Assembly (NCBI RefSeq): GCF_008017835.1
Contig: NZ_VRLT01000026.1
Span: forward strand, 1-64,000
Origin: Mesonia sp. HuA40
GTDB lineage: Bacteria > Bacteroidota > Bacteroidia > Flavobacteriales > Flavobacteriaceae
Reading direction: 5' to 3'
Length of the DNA stretch: 64,000 nt
Shown: one piece after another, positions 51,137 through 60,582 of the stretch
Numbering within the stretch: the stretch's first letter is position 1
Layout: the number at the start of each line of letters is the position of its first letter
Translations under genes and position numbers: made by a program
The notes under the pieces: model-generated
The model's database searches: none
Told to the model about the DNA's origin: nothing
The model's input: the letters and a program-made list of their open reading frames with translations, nothing else

Positions 51137-52606
51137 ATGAAACAACTTTCCTTTTTTTTCTTTGCATTTTTATTTAGCCTAAATATACAGGCTCAATTTA
51201 CGACCCCAGGTAGTGGTATAAATTACTCACTATCAGATCTAGTCACGGCTAGCCCAAGCACTATTAGTTTTAATGGCACAAGATACACTCTATCACAACC
51301 GCTAACCATTTCGGCTAATGACACTTTACAAATTAGTACCGCAGATTCACTTATGGTTGCCCCAGGTATACGCATTACGGTATCCGGCAGCTTTTTTACT
51401 GATTCTGCATCAGATCCTGTTGTGATTTCGGCAGAAAACCCTCAAAATCATTTTGATGGTCTTCGCTTCGAACAAGGAGCCGAGGTAGCCATTAACAACA
51501 CTAAAATCACCTATGGTGGTGGACTGCGTGTGCTTACAGAAGATTTTGCTATAACCAACAGCTATATTGCGCATCATATTTCGGGGGCGGCAACAGGGGC
51601 GGCTATTTCTCTATCTAGAGGAGCTCCTGTTATAGCAAACAATACCATTACCTTAAACGATTTACCTGCTGTTGCCTCTGGTGCCAATCAAAATGTTCCT
51701 GCGAGTATTTTAAACAACTGGATAGAAAAAAACAGCCAAAGCAATCAAAATAGACCTCAAATAAATATGGGACCTACAGGAGGCACCCAAGACACTCTAA
51801 AAATAATTGAGAATACTATTATAGGCGACCGTAGTTTGGACAAAGTTGGCGGTATTGCCATCTCTAATTTTGTAAATCAAGAGATTAGAGCGATTATAGA
51901 TAATAATACCGTAGAAGACAACCGTTACGGAATCACCATTGCAGGACCAAATGCTTTCGCTTATATAAGAGAAAACAATATCAATAATAACGATAGTCAA
52001 AATTTACCAAATTCTGGCGGTAGCGGTATATCTTTAAATAGCAACACCAATACTCAAAACATAATTGCACGCAAAAATACAATTACAGGAAATCTATGGG
52101 GAATTACCCTTTTGGGAAATGCTAGTATTAATTTAGGAACCAATCAAGATTTGGGTGAAAACAGTTTTGATAACAATGGAAATAACGGTACTATCTACGC
52201 CTTGTATAACAATACTTCAAACAACATAAATGCAATTGGAAATTGCTGGATTAGTTCTAACCCAAACGCCACCAATACACAGGTAGAAGATGTTATAGTA
52301 CACCAAACAGACGATCCTAATTTAGGTTTGGTTAACTTTAGCCTTTTCGGATGTAATTTGAGTACACCAAATACCGAAGCTTTAAATATTGTAGTATATC
52401 CCAACCCAACAGATGGCCAGATTAATTTTAAAAACGATCTTAATTTTAATAAATTAGAGGTATACAATCTAATGGGGAAGAAAATTAAAAGTTTTAAGCT
52501 CTCGCAAAGCGAGAACAATATTCATCTAGGCTTATCAGAAGGCTTATATTTGATAAAATTTATAGGTATACAGCAGCAATACACAAAGAAATTAATGATA
52601 AACTAA
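51137..52606 (+). CDS. T9SS-secreted right-handed beta-helix protein
   Basis: This 489-aa protein has a Sec signal peptide (about residues 1-19, ending IQAQ) and a long parallel beta-helix region with recurring IxNNxI/ITxNxxGI-type coils (about 90-380; AIIDNNTVEDNRYGITI and IIARKNTITGNLWGITL are visible). The type A sorting domain of the type IX secretion system forms the last 80 residues (VVYPNPTDGQINF, LEVYNLMGKKI, LGLSEGLYLIKF). It is therefore exported through T9SS to the cell surface or medium. No polysaccharide-lyase catalytic residues were identified. It ends in a clean terminator. Confidence 0.92.
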   Translation: MKQLSFFFFAFLFSLNIQAQFTTPGSGINYSLSDLVTASPSTISFNGTRYTLSQPLTISANDTLQISTADSLMVAPGIRITVSGSFFTDSASDPVVISAENPQNHFDGLRFEQGAEVAINNTKITYGGGLRVLTEDFAITNSYIAHHISGAATGAAISLSRGAPVIANNTITLNDLPAVASGANQNVPASILNNWIEKNSQSNQNRPQINMGPTGGTQDTLKIIENTIIGDRSLDKVGGIAISNFVNQEIRAIIDNNTVEDNRYGITIAGPNAFAYIRENNINNNDSQNLPNSGGSGISLNSNTNTQNIIARKNTITGNLWGITLLGNASINLGTNQDLGENSFDNNGNNGTIYALYNNTSNNINAIGNCWISSNPNATNTQVEDVIVHQTDDPNLGLVNFSLFGCNLSTPNTEALNIVVYPNPTDGQINFKNDLNFNKLEVYNLMGKKIKSFKLSQSENNIHLGLSEGLYLIKFIGIQQQYTKKLMIN

Positions 52607-52623
52607 TAATATCAAAATCAACG

Positions 52624-52654
52624 AAAGCCTTGGAAATCTAATCCAAGGCTTTTT
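52624..52654 (+). terminator. Terminator of the T9SS protein gene
   Basis: A perfect 11-bp stem AAAGCCTTGGA/TCCAAGGCTTT (52624-52634 with 52642-52652, loop AATCTAA) ends in five T residues, 17 nt after the stop. Confidence 0.9.
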
Positions 52655-52727
52655 AGCTTAAATAAAGATCAATTGCCTATGTGTTATCGCTAAATATGCG
52701 TAATTTTATGGTTTAAAATTCTAGTGC

Positions 52728-53549
52728 ATGCAATCTATTTTATTGTTAACCGATTTTTCTGACAATGCCTATAATGCTTTAAAATATGCCGTAAGCTTAC
52801 TTGGAAAAAGCAATTGTAAATTTCATCTATTAACCATTGATAAACCTTCCTCATATATTACCGGAGAGCTATTGGCAGCAAACCCAGAGGATAGTATTTA
52901 TAGACGCGTCATAACCGAAAACAAGACCAAATTAAATAACCTAGCTGAGAAACTTCAAAAAGAAATTAACGGGTTTAACGGTAATTTTCAATGCCATGTT
53001 CTTTTTGACGGATTTATTTCGGCTATTGAAACATGTATTGACAAATACAAAATAGACACCGTAGTTCTAGGAACAAACGGCGCTAGTAATTTAGAAGAGA
53101 CTTTATTTGGTAGCAATGCGCTTAAGGTAATTCGGCAAGTGAAAGTAACCTCTTTAATAATCCCTCAGCATTTTGAGTACAAAAAAATGAACAGTATTCT
53201 GTTTAGTGAACATCAAAATGACGACTTGAGCAAAAAAGATTTAAACGATTTGGCTTTTATCTTTAGAGAATTTCAGCCGCAGCTTCATGTGTTAGAAATC
53301 AATCAAAATAACAGCAATACCAAACACAACGCACTAGAAAAAACAAGCTTACAATTTGTAGACTATAAAATCCATCGGTTAAGCGGTATCCCTGCCCCTT
53401 ATGCTATTCAGGCTTTTTGTCAGCTTTTCAAGGTAGACTTGCACGCTCTATTTGTCAAGGAAGAAAGCTTTATAGACCGTTTCATACAAAAGTCTACAAC
53501 CACTGAAATCAGTTACCAAACCACTGTACCTCTACTTATTTTAAGATAA
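52728..53549 (+). CDS. Universal stress protein (tandem UspA-like domains)
   Basis: This 273-aa cytoplasmic protein has a canonical first UspA domain: N-terminal ILLLTDFSDNAYNAL, then a VVLGTNGASNLEETLFGSNALKVI nucleotide-binding segment (about 107-130). The second domain is degenerate; its final PYAIQAFCQLFKVDLHALFVK lacks the G-2x-G-9x-G(S/T) ATP motif. Such two-domain proteins are common in Bacteroidota. The gene is 11 nt before the flavoprotein gene. TAATTTTA about 20 nt upstream is a possible imperfect -7 box. Confidence 0.88.
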   Translation: MQSILLLTDFSDNAYNALKYAVSLLGKSNCKFHLLTIDKPSSYITGELLAANPEDSIYRRVITENKTKLNNLAEKLQKEINGFNGNFQCHVLFDGFISAIETCIDKYKIDTVVLGTNGASNLEETLFGSNALKVIRQVKVTSLIIPQHFEYKKMNSILFSEHQNDDLSKKDLNDLAFIFREFQPQLHVLEINQNNSNTKHNALEKTSLQFVDYKIHRLSGIPAPYAIQAFCQLFKVDLHALFVKEESFIDRFIQKSTTTEISYQTTVPLLILR

Positions 53550-53560
53550 GCGTTTAACCT

Positions 53561-54775
53561 ATGCATCACGATATAATAATTTTAGGAGGTGGCGCATCTG
53601 GTGTCTTCACAGCCATTCAAATCGCCGAAATGAATAGCCAGCTTAGGCCTTTGATTATCGAACGCTCCAAAACATTATTAAACAAGGTTAAGATTTCGGG
53701 TGGAGGGCGATGCAATGTAACCCATGCAGAATTTATACCTCAAGATTTAACCAAAAACTACCCTAGAGGTGAACGTGAATTACTGGGCCCTTTTCATCAA
53801 TTTATGACCGGAGATATGATGGCTTGGTTAGAACAAAATCAAGTGGCTTTAAAAATAGAAGAAGATGGGCGTGTTTTTCCTACCAGCGATGACTCCCAAA
53901 GCATTATTGATTGTTTTTTAAATGCACTAAACCGTTACAAAATTCCTGTGCAAACCCAAGAAGCTGCAACCCAGATAAGATATGAAAATAATTTATGGCA
54001 AGTAAGGACCTCCCGTAACACGTACACCTGTAAAAAAATAGTGGTGGCAACGGGCAGCAGTTCGAAAATATGGGAGCTACTCAGCCAATTAAATATAGCA
54101 ATAGTTTCGCCCGTACCCTCTTTGTTCACATTTAATGTAAAAGATAATCGAATTCTTAATTTAGCCGGCTTAAGCACACAAGCACACATTAAATTAAGAG
54201 ATTTTCCGCTTGACGCCTATGGCCCCTTATTAATCACGCACTGGGGATTAAGTGGTCCTGCCGTTTTAAAGTTATCGGCCTGGGGTGCGCGTCACCTTCA
54301 CGAGAAAAACTATCAATTTGTAATTGAAGTGAACTGGCTAGAAAACAGCACTACCTCTTCTTGCTTAGAATTATTATTAGGCAAAAAGCAAGTTTTAGGA
54401 AAGCAAAAAGTTCATACTCATAGCGTGGTCGATATCCCCAAAAGACTTTGGCAGTCTTTGGTAGCTTATTGTCAAATTGATAAAGAGTGTTCTTGGGCAG
54501 AAATCACCAAAAAAGAACTTAACAAGCTTGCCGAATGTCTTACCGCAAGCCAATTTAATATACAAGGAAAAAGTACTTTTAAAGATGAGTTTGTTACCGC
54601 CGGTGGAGTGGAATTAAAAACGATAAATTTTAAAAGCATGGAAAGCAAAACTCACAAAAACATGTATTTCACTGGCGAGGTATTAAACATAGACGCCATT
54701 ACGGGTGGTTTCAATTTTCAAAACGCCTGGACTACAGCATATATTGCGGCCAAACATATTGCTCATGAAATTTAA
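53561..54775 (+). CDS. BaiN/HI0933-type FAD-dependent oxidoreductase
   Basis: This 404-aa flavoprotein has the GxGxxG-type dinucleotide motif IILGGGASGVFTAIQIA near residues 6-22 and the family signature KVKISGGGRCNVTHAE (about 44-59). FTGEVLNIDAITGGFNFQNAWTTAYIA, in the last 30 residues, closes the FAD site. The HI0933/YhiN family has no well-proven reaction; BaiN members reduce bile-acid-type substrates. It overlaps the next gene by 11 nt. Confidence 0.9.
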   Translation: MHHDIIILGGGASGVFTAIQIAEMNSQLRPLIIERSKTLLNKVKISGGGRCNVTHAEFIPQDLTKNYPRGERELLGPFHQFMTGDMMAWLEQNQVALKIEEDGRVFPTSDDSQSIIDCFLNALNRYKIPVQTQEAATQIRYENNLWQVRTSRNTYTCKKIVVATGSSSKIWELLSQLNIAIVSPVPSLFTFNVKDNRILNLAGLSTQAHIKLRDFPLDAYGPLLITHWGLSGPAVLKLSAWGARHLHEKNYQFVIEVNWLENSTTSSCLELLLGKKQVLGKQKVHTHSVVDIPKRLWQSLVAYCQIDKECSWAEITKKELNKLAECLTASQFNIQGKSTFKDEFVTAGGVELKTINFKSMESKTHKNMYFTGEVLNIDAITGGFNFQNAWTTAYIAAKHIAHEI

Positions 54776-55706
54776 TTGGTTTGTTATTGCCTTGTTAACA
54801 GCTATGGGTTTAAGCTTTATTTATCCTGACCCATCTAAAAGCATGTGGCTAGAGGGTGTCATCAATTACGGTATTGGTTTTATTTTTTTCTTTTACGGAT
54901 TAAAATTACCTATTGAAGCATTAAAAGAAGGCTTAAAAAACACTCGTTTACACCTGTTAATACAAAGTTTTACATTTCTGGTGTTTCCTTTATTAATACT
55001 TATTTTTTATCCCCTTCTGGAAGAAACAGATTTTGAAATTTATTGGTTTGGATTTTTCTTTTTGGCATGCTTGCCTTCTACGGTTTCATCTAGTGTGGTC
55101 ATGGTATCATTGGCACGAGGCAATGTTCCTGCAGCCATCTTTAATGCCAGTATTTCGGGGATTATTGGTGTATTTGTCACTCCCTTATGGCTAAAGTTAT
55201 TTTTAGCTAACACAGCGCAAGCCGTATCATTTAATGAAGTAATCATAAAATTGATTGGCCAGATTTTACTTCCGCTTTGCATAGGTTTTTTAATTCAGCA
55301 ATCCGTAAAGAAAAAAATAACTCCTTTTATACATTATTTACCTTTATTTGACAAGACCATTATTGCTCTTTTAGTTTACCAAAGTTTTGCCAATTCCTAT
55401 TTGGCCGGTGTTTTTGAGAAAGTAGCTATTCTAGAATTAATAGTTATAATACTCGTAGTTTTACTTCTTTTTTTTATTATCTATTTTAGTCTAGGAATAC
55501 TCGGCAGAAGTTTAAATTTTAATACAAAAGATCAAATAACAGCTCGTTTCTGCGGCTCAAAAAAGTCACTTGTTCATGGCTCGGCAATGGCAAAAATCAT
55601 TTTCTCTAGCAGTCCCTTCTTAGGCTTATGGTTACTTCCGCTCATGATATATCATATAGCCCAATTAATTATTGTAGCCTATTTAGCTGATAAACAAGTA
55701 ACTTAA
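54765..55706 (+). CDS. SBF-like bile acid:sodium symporter family transporter
   Basis: This 313-aa integral membrane protein has about nine or ten transmembrane segments. The ATG at 54765 overlaps the flavoprotein stop; a longer frame would overlap by 70 nt. GFFFLACLPSTVSSSVVMVSLARGNVPAAIFNAS is the SBF-like crossover pattern (blocks of about 20 residues around 100-135), and FCGSKKSLVHGSAMAK lies near 262-277. It resembles the YfeH type of the ASBT/SBF superfamily. Substrate unknown. The convergent tspO stop is 5 nt away. Confidence 0.82.
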   Translation: MKFNWFVIALLTAMGLSFIYPDPSKSMWLEGVINYGIGFIFFFYGLKLPIEALKEGLKNTRLHLLIQSFTFLVFPLLILIFYPLLEETDFEIYWFGFFFLACLPSTVSSSVVMVSLARGNVPAAIFNASISGIIGVFVTPLWLKLFLANTAQAVSFNEVIIKLIGQILLPLCIGFLIQQSVKKKITPFIHYLPLFDKTIIALLVYQSFANSYLAGVFEKVAILELIVIILVVLLLFFIIYFSLGILGRSLNFNTKDQITARFCGSKKSLVHGSAMAKIIFSSSPFLGLWLLPLMIYHIAQLIIVAYLADKQVT

Positions 55707-55711
55707 ATAGC

Positions 55712-56194
55712 TTAATTTAAGCGCCAAATTTCAAAATTGAGCATTGCTGCACAGCCAACCCAAGCGATGTACGGAATTAAAAGATAAGCTGCCAGCGGAC
55801 TCGCAATCTTAAACCATTTAAATGTAAATAAAAGCACAACAAAAAGAGCTAAGATTATCATCAAGGCAAAAAACGGACTTTGCAATCCAAAAAAAACAAT
55901 AGACCAGGCAGTATTAAGTAAAAGTTGAAATCCAAAATGATAAATCGCTGTTTTGACCCAAATATGATGCAAGCCTCGATTTAATACCAAACCCATTGCC
56001 ACACCCATTAAAACATAAAGTAACATCCATACAGGAGCAAACAACCAAGCTGGAGGAGTAAAAGTTGGTTTTATTAAATCAAAATACCACGAATCTATAG
56101 AAGTTTGCGTGACAATTGAGGCAATGAGTCCTACTAGTAGACATACCATAACCGATAAAGAGATATACCGAATTTTTGAAAACATAGTGCTCAT
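55712..56194 (-). CDS. tspO: TspO/MBR family tryptophan-rich sensory protein
   Basis: This 160-aa membrane protein with five helices belongs to the mitochondrial benzodiazepine-receptor family. It shows the conserved LIKPTFTPPAWLFAPVWMLLY (two blocks near residues 36-57), LNTAWSIVFFG and a C-terminal PYIAWVGCAAMLNFEIWRLN. Members bind tetrapyrroles and may degrade or sense them. It is divergent from the mevalonate operon. Confidence 0.93.
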   Translation of the reverse strand: MSTMFSKIRYISLSVMVCLLVGLIASIVTQTSIDSWYFDLIKPTFTPPAWLFAPVWMLLYVLMGVAMGLVLNRGLHHIWVKTAIYHFGFQLLLNTAWSIVFFGLQSPFFALMIILALFVVLLFTFKWFKIASPLAAYLLIPYIAWVGCAAMLNFEIWRLN

Positions 56195-56254
56195 TTTGAT
56201 TTTAAATTTAGAAATTAATTTTTAATAAGCATAATATCGGCATACTTAGATTAG

Positions 56255-56262
56255 TATATTTG
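56255..56262 (+). promoter_or_regulatory. -7 promoter box of the mevalonate operon
   Basis: TATATTTG matches TAnnTTTG and ends 14 nt before the ATG of the decarboxylase. Confidence 0.6.
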
Positions 56263-56276
56263 TAAAAAAAAGAAAA

Positions 56277-57359
56277 ATGGTTGAAGAAGAATTTTGCTGT
56301 CCTACCTTAAATATACCCGAAAACGGAGTTCATTCTTGGCAAGCACCTAGCAATATTGCCTTGATAAAATATTGGGGAAAGTATGGTTTGCAAATGCCTA
56401 AAAATACCTCTTTAAGTTTTACACTATCTGCTTGCCAAACGCAAACAAAAGTGATTTACACCAAACAGAAACAAGCAGATAAGTTTAGTTTCAAGGTATT
56501 TTTAGAGGGAGAACACGCCCCTGGTTTTGAACCAAAAATAGCCAACTTTTTTGATAGAATTGAAGCTTATCTTCCTTTTTTAAAGAATTATCATTTTGAT
56601 ATTTATACGCAGAACACATTTCCTCATAGTAGTGGAATTGCCTCTTCGGCTAGCGGTTTAGCTGCATTAGCCTGCTGCTTACTAAGTATTGAAAAAGAGC
56701 ACAACCCAGAGTTAACAGAAAAAAAATTTGCAAAAAAAGCCTCTTTCATAGCTAGACTGGGTTCTGGAAGTGCTGCTCGCAGCATTACTGGTCCATTAAT
56801 GCTATGGGGAGAACACCAAGGAACTAAGAAATCTAGTCAGTTATTTGCGATTCCTTACGAAGAGCCTATAGCTGCTGTATTTAAAGACTTTCAAGACACC
56901 ATTTTATTGGTAGATCGTGGAAAAAAGGAGGTGAGCAGCACTTTAGGTCATAATTTGATGCTAAATCATCCATATGCCGAGAATCGGTTTCAACAAGCTC
57001 AACACCAATTAAGCCAATTAAAAATAGTTTTAAAAGAAGGTGATTTAAAGAGTTTTACAAAAATAGTAGAAATGGAAGCGCTTGCATTGCATGCGATGAT
57101 GATGATGAGCGATCCTTATTTTATCTTGATGAAACCCAATACTCTTGAAATAATTCATCGTATCTGGGCTTATAGAGAGGCCAATGATAGTGCAGTTTGT
57201 TTTACACTAGATGCCGGGGCAAATGTTCATTTACTTTACCCTAAAAAAGAAAAGGAGAAAATTTTAGACTTTGTTAAGAACCAGTTAGTTGCATTTTGCG
57301 AAAAAGGACAGTATATTTGTGACGAAGTAGGTCTGGGCGCTTCTGAAATTAAAAGTTAA
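56277..57359 (+). CDS. mvaD: Diphosphomevalonate decarboxylase
   Basis: This 360-aa GHMP-superfamily enzyme makes isopentenyl diphosphate from mevalonate 5-diphosphate with ATP. It shows the N-terminal APSNIALIKYWGKYG (about residues 20-34), the phosphate loop PHSSGIASSASGLAALA (about 117-133), SGSAARSITG (about 161-170) and a MNxMMSxP-like MMMMSDPYFILM region. Cytoplasmic. First gene of an isoprenoid operon, followed after 20 nt by the kinase. Confidence 0.94.
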   Translation: MVEEEFCCPTLNIPENGVHSWQAPSNIALIKYWGKYGLQMPKNTSLSFTLSACQTQTKVIYTKQKQADKFSFKVFLEGEHAPGFEPKIANFFDRIEAYLPFLKNYHFDIYTQNTFPHSSGIASSASGLAALACCLLSIEKEHNPELTEKKFAKKASFIARLGSGSAARSITGPLMLWGEHQGTKKSSQLFAIPYEEPIAAVFKDFQDTILLVDRGKKEVSSTLGHNLMLNHPYAENRFQQAQHQLSQLKIVLKEGDLKSFTKIVEMEALALHAMMMMSDPYFILMKPNTLEIIHRIWAYREANDSAVCFTLDAGANVHLLYPKKEKEKILDFVKNQLVAFCEKGQYICDEVGLGASEIKS

Positions 57360-57379
57360 TAGACCGAAAACATATATAT

Positions 57380-58315
57380 ATGAAAGGACCCTTATTCTAC
57401 TCTAAAATTTTACTCTTTGGCGAGTACGGCATCATTAAAGACTCTAAAGGTCTTTCTATACCGTACAATTTTTACAAAGGTGCGCTTAAAAAAGAAGAAA
57501 CCCTATCTTTAAGTCAACAAGCCTCAAATAAAAATTTAAGAAGATTTGCTTCTTATCTGGCAGAGATGCAAGAAGGAAATGATTTAGTGCGATTTGACTT
57601 ATCTAAATTTGAGCAAGATTTAGATGAGGGCATGTATTTTGATAGCAGCATACCACAGGGCTATGGCGTGGGGAGCAGTGGAGCGCTCGTAGCGGCAATT
57701 TATGACCAATATGCGCTAAAAAAAATAACTGTTTTAGAAAACCTAAATCGCGAAAAATTGCAATGTTTGAAAGCTATTTTTTCACAAATGGAGTCTTTCT
57801 TTCACGGTAAATCATCTGGATTAGACCCTTTAAATAGTTACCTCAGCCTCCCTATTCTTATCAATTCTCAAGATCACGTAGAAGCTGCAGGCATCCCGTC
57901 TCAATCTACCAATGGCAAAGGGGCGGTGTTCTTATTAGATAGCGGTATTGTAGGTGAAACAGCACCTATGGTTCATATTTTTATGGAAAATATGAAGCAA
58001 GAAGGGTTTAGAAAAATGCTAAAAGAAAAATTTGTAAAACATACAGACGCTTGCGTAGATGACTTTTTGAAGGGAGATGTGAAATCCTTGTTCAAAAACG
58101 TAAAACAGCTTTCTCATGTAGTTTTAGATAACTTTAAGCCAATGATACCTAAACAGTTTCATGAATTATGGAAAAAAGGAATTGATACTGGAAATTATTA
58201 CCTAAAACTATGTGGTTCTGGAGGTGGAGGATACATTCTAGGTTTCACTGAAGATTTTGAGAAAGCGCAAAAAGAACTAAAAGATTATAAGCTAGAAGTG
58301 GTTTATAACTTTTAA
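57380..58315 (+). CDS. Mevalonate kinase-type GHMP kinase
   Basis: This 311-aa GHMP kinase has KILLFGEYGII (about residues 9-19), the phosphate loop GYGVGSSGALVAAIY (about 94-108), FHGKSSGLDPLNSYLSLP (about 136-153) and LKLCGSGGGGYILGF (about 274-288). The ordering and the HGKSSGLDP block match mevalonate kinases of Bacteroidota. It stands between the decarboxylase and the UbiA gene, fitting the mevalonate pathway; phosphomevalonate kinase activity cannot be excluded. Confidence 0.88.
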   Translation: MKGPLFYSKILLFGEYGIIKDSKGLSIPYNFYKGALKKEETLSLSQQASNKNLRRFASYLAEMQEGNDLVRFDLSKFEQDLDEGMYFDSSIPQGYGVGSSGALVAAIYDQYALKKITVLENLNREKLQCLKAIFSQMESFFHGKSSGLDPLNSYLSLPILINSQDHVEAAGIPSQSTNGKGAVFLLDSGIVGETAPMVHIFMENMKQEGFRKMLKEKFVKHTDACVDDFLKGDVKSLFKNVKQLSHVVLDNFKPMIPKQFHELWKKGIDTGNYYLKLCGSGGGGYILGFTEDFEKAQKELKDYKLEVVYNF

Positions 58316-58318
58316 ACC

Positions 58319-59227
58319 ATGAGTACCCCCGCTAGAAAGAAACGGTTTTTAAAGTGGGTAAGCTTGTTTTCTGTTGTACGAGGCTATAATATTCTATTAT
58401 TAGCTCTAGCTCAATATTTTGCTAGCATATATATACTTGCCCCACATATTCCAACACGCAAGGTGCTCTTTGATCCTAATCTATTTATACTGGTGCTAGG
58501 CTCGAGTTTAGCTATAGCCTCTGGATATATTATTAACAATTTCTACGATAGTGAAAAAGATCTTATCAATAGGCCTAATAAAACCTTTTTAGATAATTAT
58601 ATCAGCCAACAAACTAAACTAAGCGTATATTTTGTTCTAAACTTCATTTCTGTAGTCTGTGTGAGCTATGTTTCATTTTCTTTGGTTCTTTTTTTCTCTG
58701 GGTATATTTTCTTTTTGTGGTTTTATTCTCACAAACTTAAAAAGTATCCGTTTATCGGAAATTTAACCGCCTCTATATTGGCTGTAATTCCCTTTTTTGT
58801 CGTTTTTGTTTATTACAAAAACTTTGACTTGGTTATTTTTATTCACGCAACCTTTTTGTTTTTAATTATTTCTATAAGAGAAATGGTCAAAGATTTAGAA
58901 AATCTAAAAGGCGATTTCACCCAAAAATACCATACTATTCCAGTGGTTTATGGAATAAAATTTTCAAAATTTCTAATTAGTTTCTTAGTAGGATTAACCC
59001 TTATTCCCATCCTCTTCTTATTTTTTTATGATTTCAACATTGGGTATATGGATTACTATTTTATCTTGAGCTTTGTACTTTTACTACTTACGCTACTGTT
59101 TTTATGGAAATCTACCACACGATACCAATATATCTTAATTCATAATTTATTGAAGTTTATTCTAGTGGCAGGTGTTTTTTCTATTTTACTGATTGATGTA
59201 GACTTATTACTCAATAAATTATTTTGA
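58319..59227 (+). CDS. UbiA family prenyltransferase
   Basis: This 302-aa membrane protein has eight or nine helices and the two Asp-rich UbiA motifs: IINNFYDSEKDLINRP (about residues 77-92) and REMVKDLENLKGD (about 185-197). It transfers a prenyl chain from prenyl diphosphate to an acceptor. In Bacteroidota such genes next to mevalonate genes are often annotated as geranylgeranylglycerol-phosphate geranylgeranyltransferases, but the acceptor here is unproven. The start is 3 nt after the kinase stop. Confidence 0.85.
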   Translation: MSTPARKKRFLKWVSLFSVVRGYNILLLALAQYFASIYILAPHIPTRKVLFDPNLFILVLGSSLAIASGYIINNFYDSEKDLINRPNKTFLDNYISQQTKLSVYFVLNFISVVCVSYVSFSLVLFFSGYIFFLWFYSHKLKKYPFIGNLTASILAVIPFFVVFVYYKNFDLVIFIHATFLFLIISIREMVKDLENLKGDFTQKYHTIPVVYGIKFSKFLISFLVGLTLIPILFLFFYDFNIGYMDYYFILSFVLLLLTLLFLWKSTTRYQYILIHNLLKFILVAGVFSILLIDVDLLLNKLF

Positions 59228-59333
59228 TATTTCCTTTACGGAAGAAACACATACGCCCTTTTTTAAACTTTTCAATTAAACCCGTCTTCAATTCAAATTA
59301 AAATCTTGGTCTCTAATCTTAAGTGAAAAATTA

Positions 59334-60581
59334 TTAAATCTCTTGGCGTGCAGCGTCTAGACGAATGAAAATGAAAAGCAAAACCGTAAAGCCCCACAAA
59401 GAAGATCCGCCATAACTAAAAAAAGGTAACGGAATACCGACAGTAGGAAAAATACCGATAACCATCGCTACGTTGATAGCAAAATGTATAAATAGAATTC
59501 CGGCTACACTATAACCATATATTCGGCTAAATTGATTTTTCTGTCTTTCAGCCAAAACGATTAACCGAATTATTAAAATTACAAATAAGAGGGTTAGAGT
59601 TGCACTGCCTACAAACCCCCATTCTTCTCCTACGGTGCTAAAGATATAATCGGTATGTTGTTCTGGCACAAAGCCTCCTTTAGTTTGCGTACCTTTTGTC
59701 CACCCTTTGCCCCATAAGCCCCCACTACCTATGGCTATTTCACTTTGATCGGTATTATAACCAATTCCTTTGCTATCTACTTCTTTACCTAGCACAAGAT
59801 TAAATCGGTCACGATGACGCTGCTCAAAAACGTTTTCGAAAATATAATTAACCGATAGTGAAAATAGTATCGCTAGGCCACCTAAAAATACATAGCGCGA
59901 AATATGTTTTCTTTTTTTCTTACGATTGAAAAATAAAATTAAAAGAGCAATCGCCAAAACACCCACACTCACCCATAAACTACCTACAGCTAGGGTAAAA
60001 ACAAAAATAAAGAGTAAAGAAAAACCTAAGATTAAATAGAGCCCAGATAGCCCTTCTCGATACAACGGAAAGAAAAAAGCCAGATACACCAAGGCACTAC
60101 CGGGGTCGGGTTGAGGTATTATAATTAACGCTGGTAAGATAATGATAAGAAATGCGCTTAATTGATTTTTAAAACTCTTTATATTGATTTGTATATCGCT
60201 AAGATATTTAGCCAGTGCTAGTGCCGTTGCTGCCTTGGCAAATTCACTGGGTTGCAAACTGAAACTTCCGAAACTATACCAAGAAGTTGCCCCCGAAATG
60301 GTTTTTCCAAAAATAAAAAGACCCAATAAAGAAAGAAGCGATACTAAATAAATAATGCTTGAAAAACGATAGTAAAATTTAGCTTCTAGCGAGAGCATGA
60401 TTACAATTAAAACCAAAGATAAACCAATCCACAAAGCTTGTTTACCGTAAATTTGGTTCATGTCAAAAAAGCCAGTTGCTGCATCGTTCAAACTAGCCGA
60501 ATAAATATTAACCCACCCAAATAAAACCAAAATGAGATATAAAAAAATTGTGAACCAATCGGGTAAAAAGCTTTTGCCCAT
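59334..60581 (-). CDS. rodA: Rod-shape peptidoglycan glycosyltransferase RodA
   Basis: This 415-aa SEDS-family membrane glycosyltransferase polymerises peptidoglycan strands of the side wall with PBP2. It has about ten transmembrane segments; family motifs such as GATSWYSFGSFSLQPSEFAK, PQPDPGSALVY, EQHTDYIFSTVGEEWGF and GIPLPFFSYGGSS are visible. It is the last gene of mreB-mreC-mreD-mrdA-rodA, 1 nt after mrdA. Confidence 0.96.
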   Translation of the reverse strand: MGKSFLPDWFTIFLYLILVLFGWVNIYSASLNDAATGFFDMNQIYGKQALWIGLSLVLIVIMLSLEAKFYYRFSSIIYLVSLLSLLGLFIFGKTISGATSWYSFGSFSLQPSEFAKAATALALAKYLSDIQINIKSFKNQLSAFLIIILPALIIIPQPDPGSALVYLAFFFPLYREGLSGLYLILGFSLLFIFVFTLAVGSLWVSVGVLAIALLILFFNRKKKRKHISRYVFLGGLAILFSLSVNYIFENVFEQRHRDRFNLVLGKEVDSKGIGYNTDQSEIAIGSGGLWGKGWTKGTQTKGGFVPEQHTDYIFSTVGEEWGFVGSATLTLLFVILIIRLIVLAERQKNQFSRIYGYSVAGILFIHFAINVAMVIGIFPTVGIPLPFFSYGGSSLWGFTVLLFIFIRLDAARQEI

Positions 60582-60582
60582 T

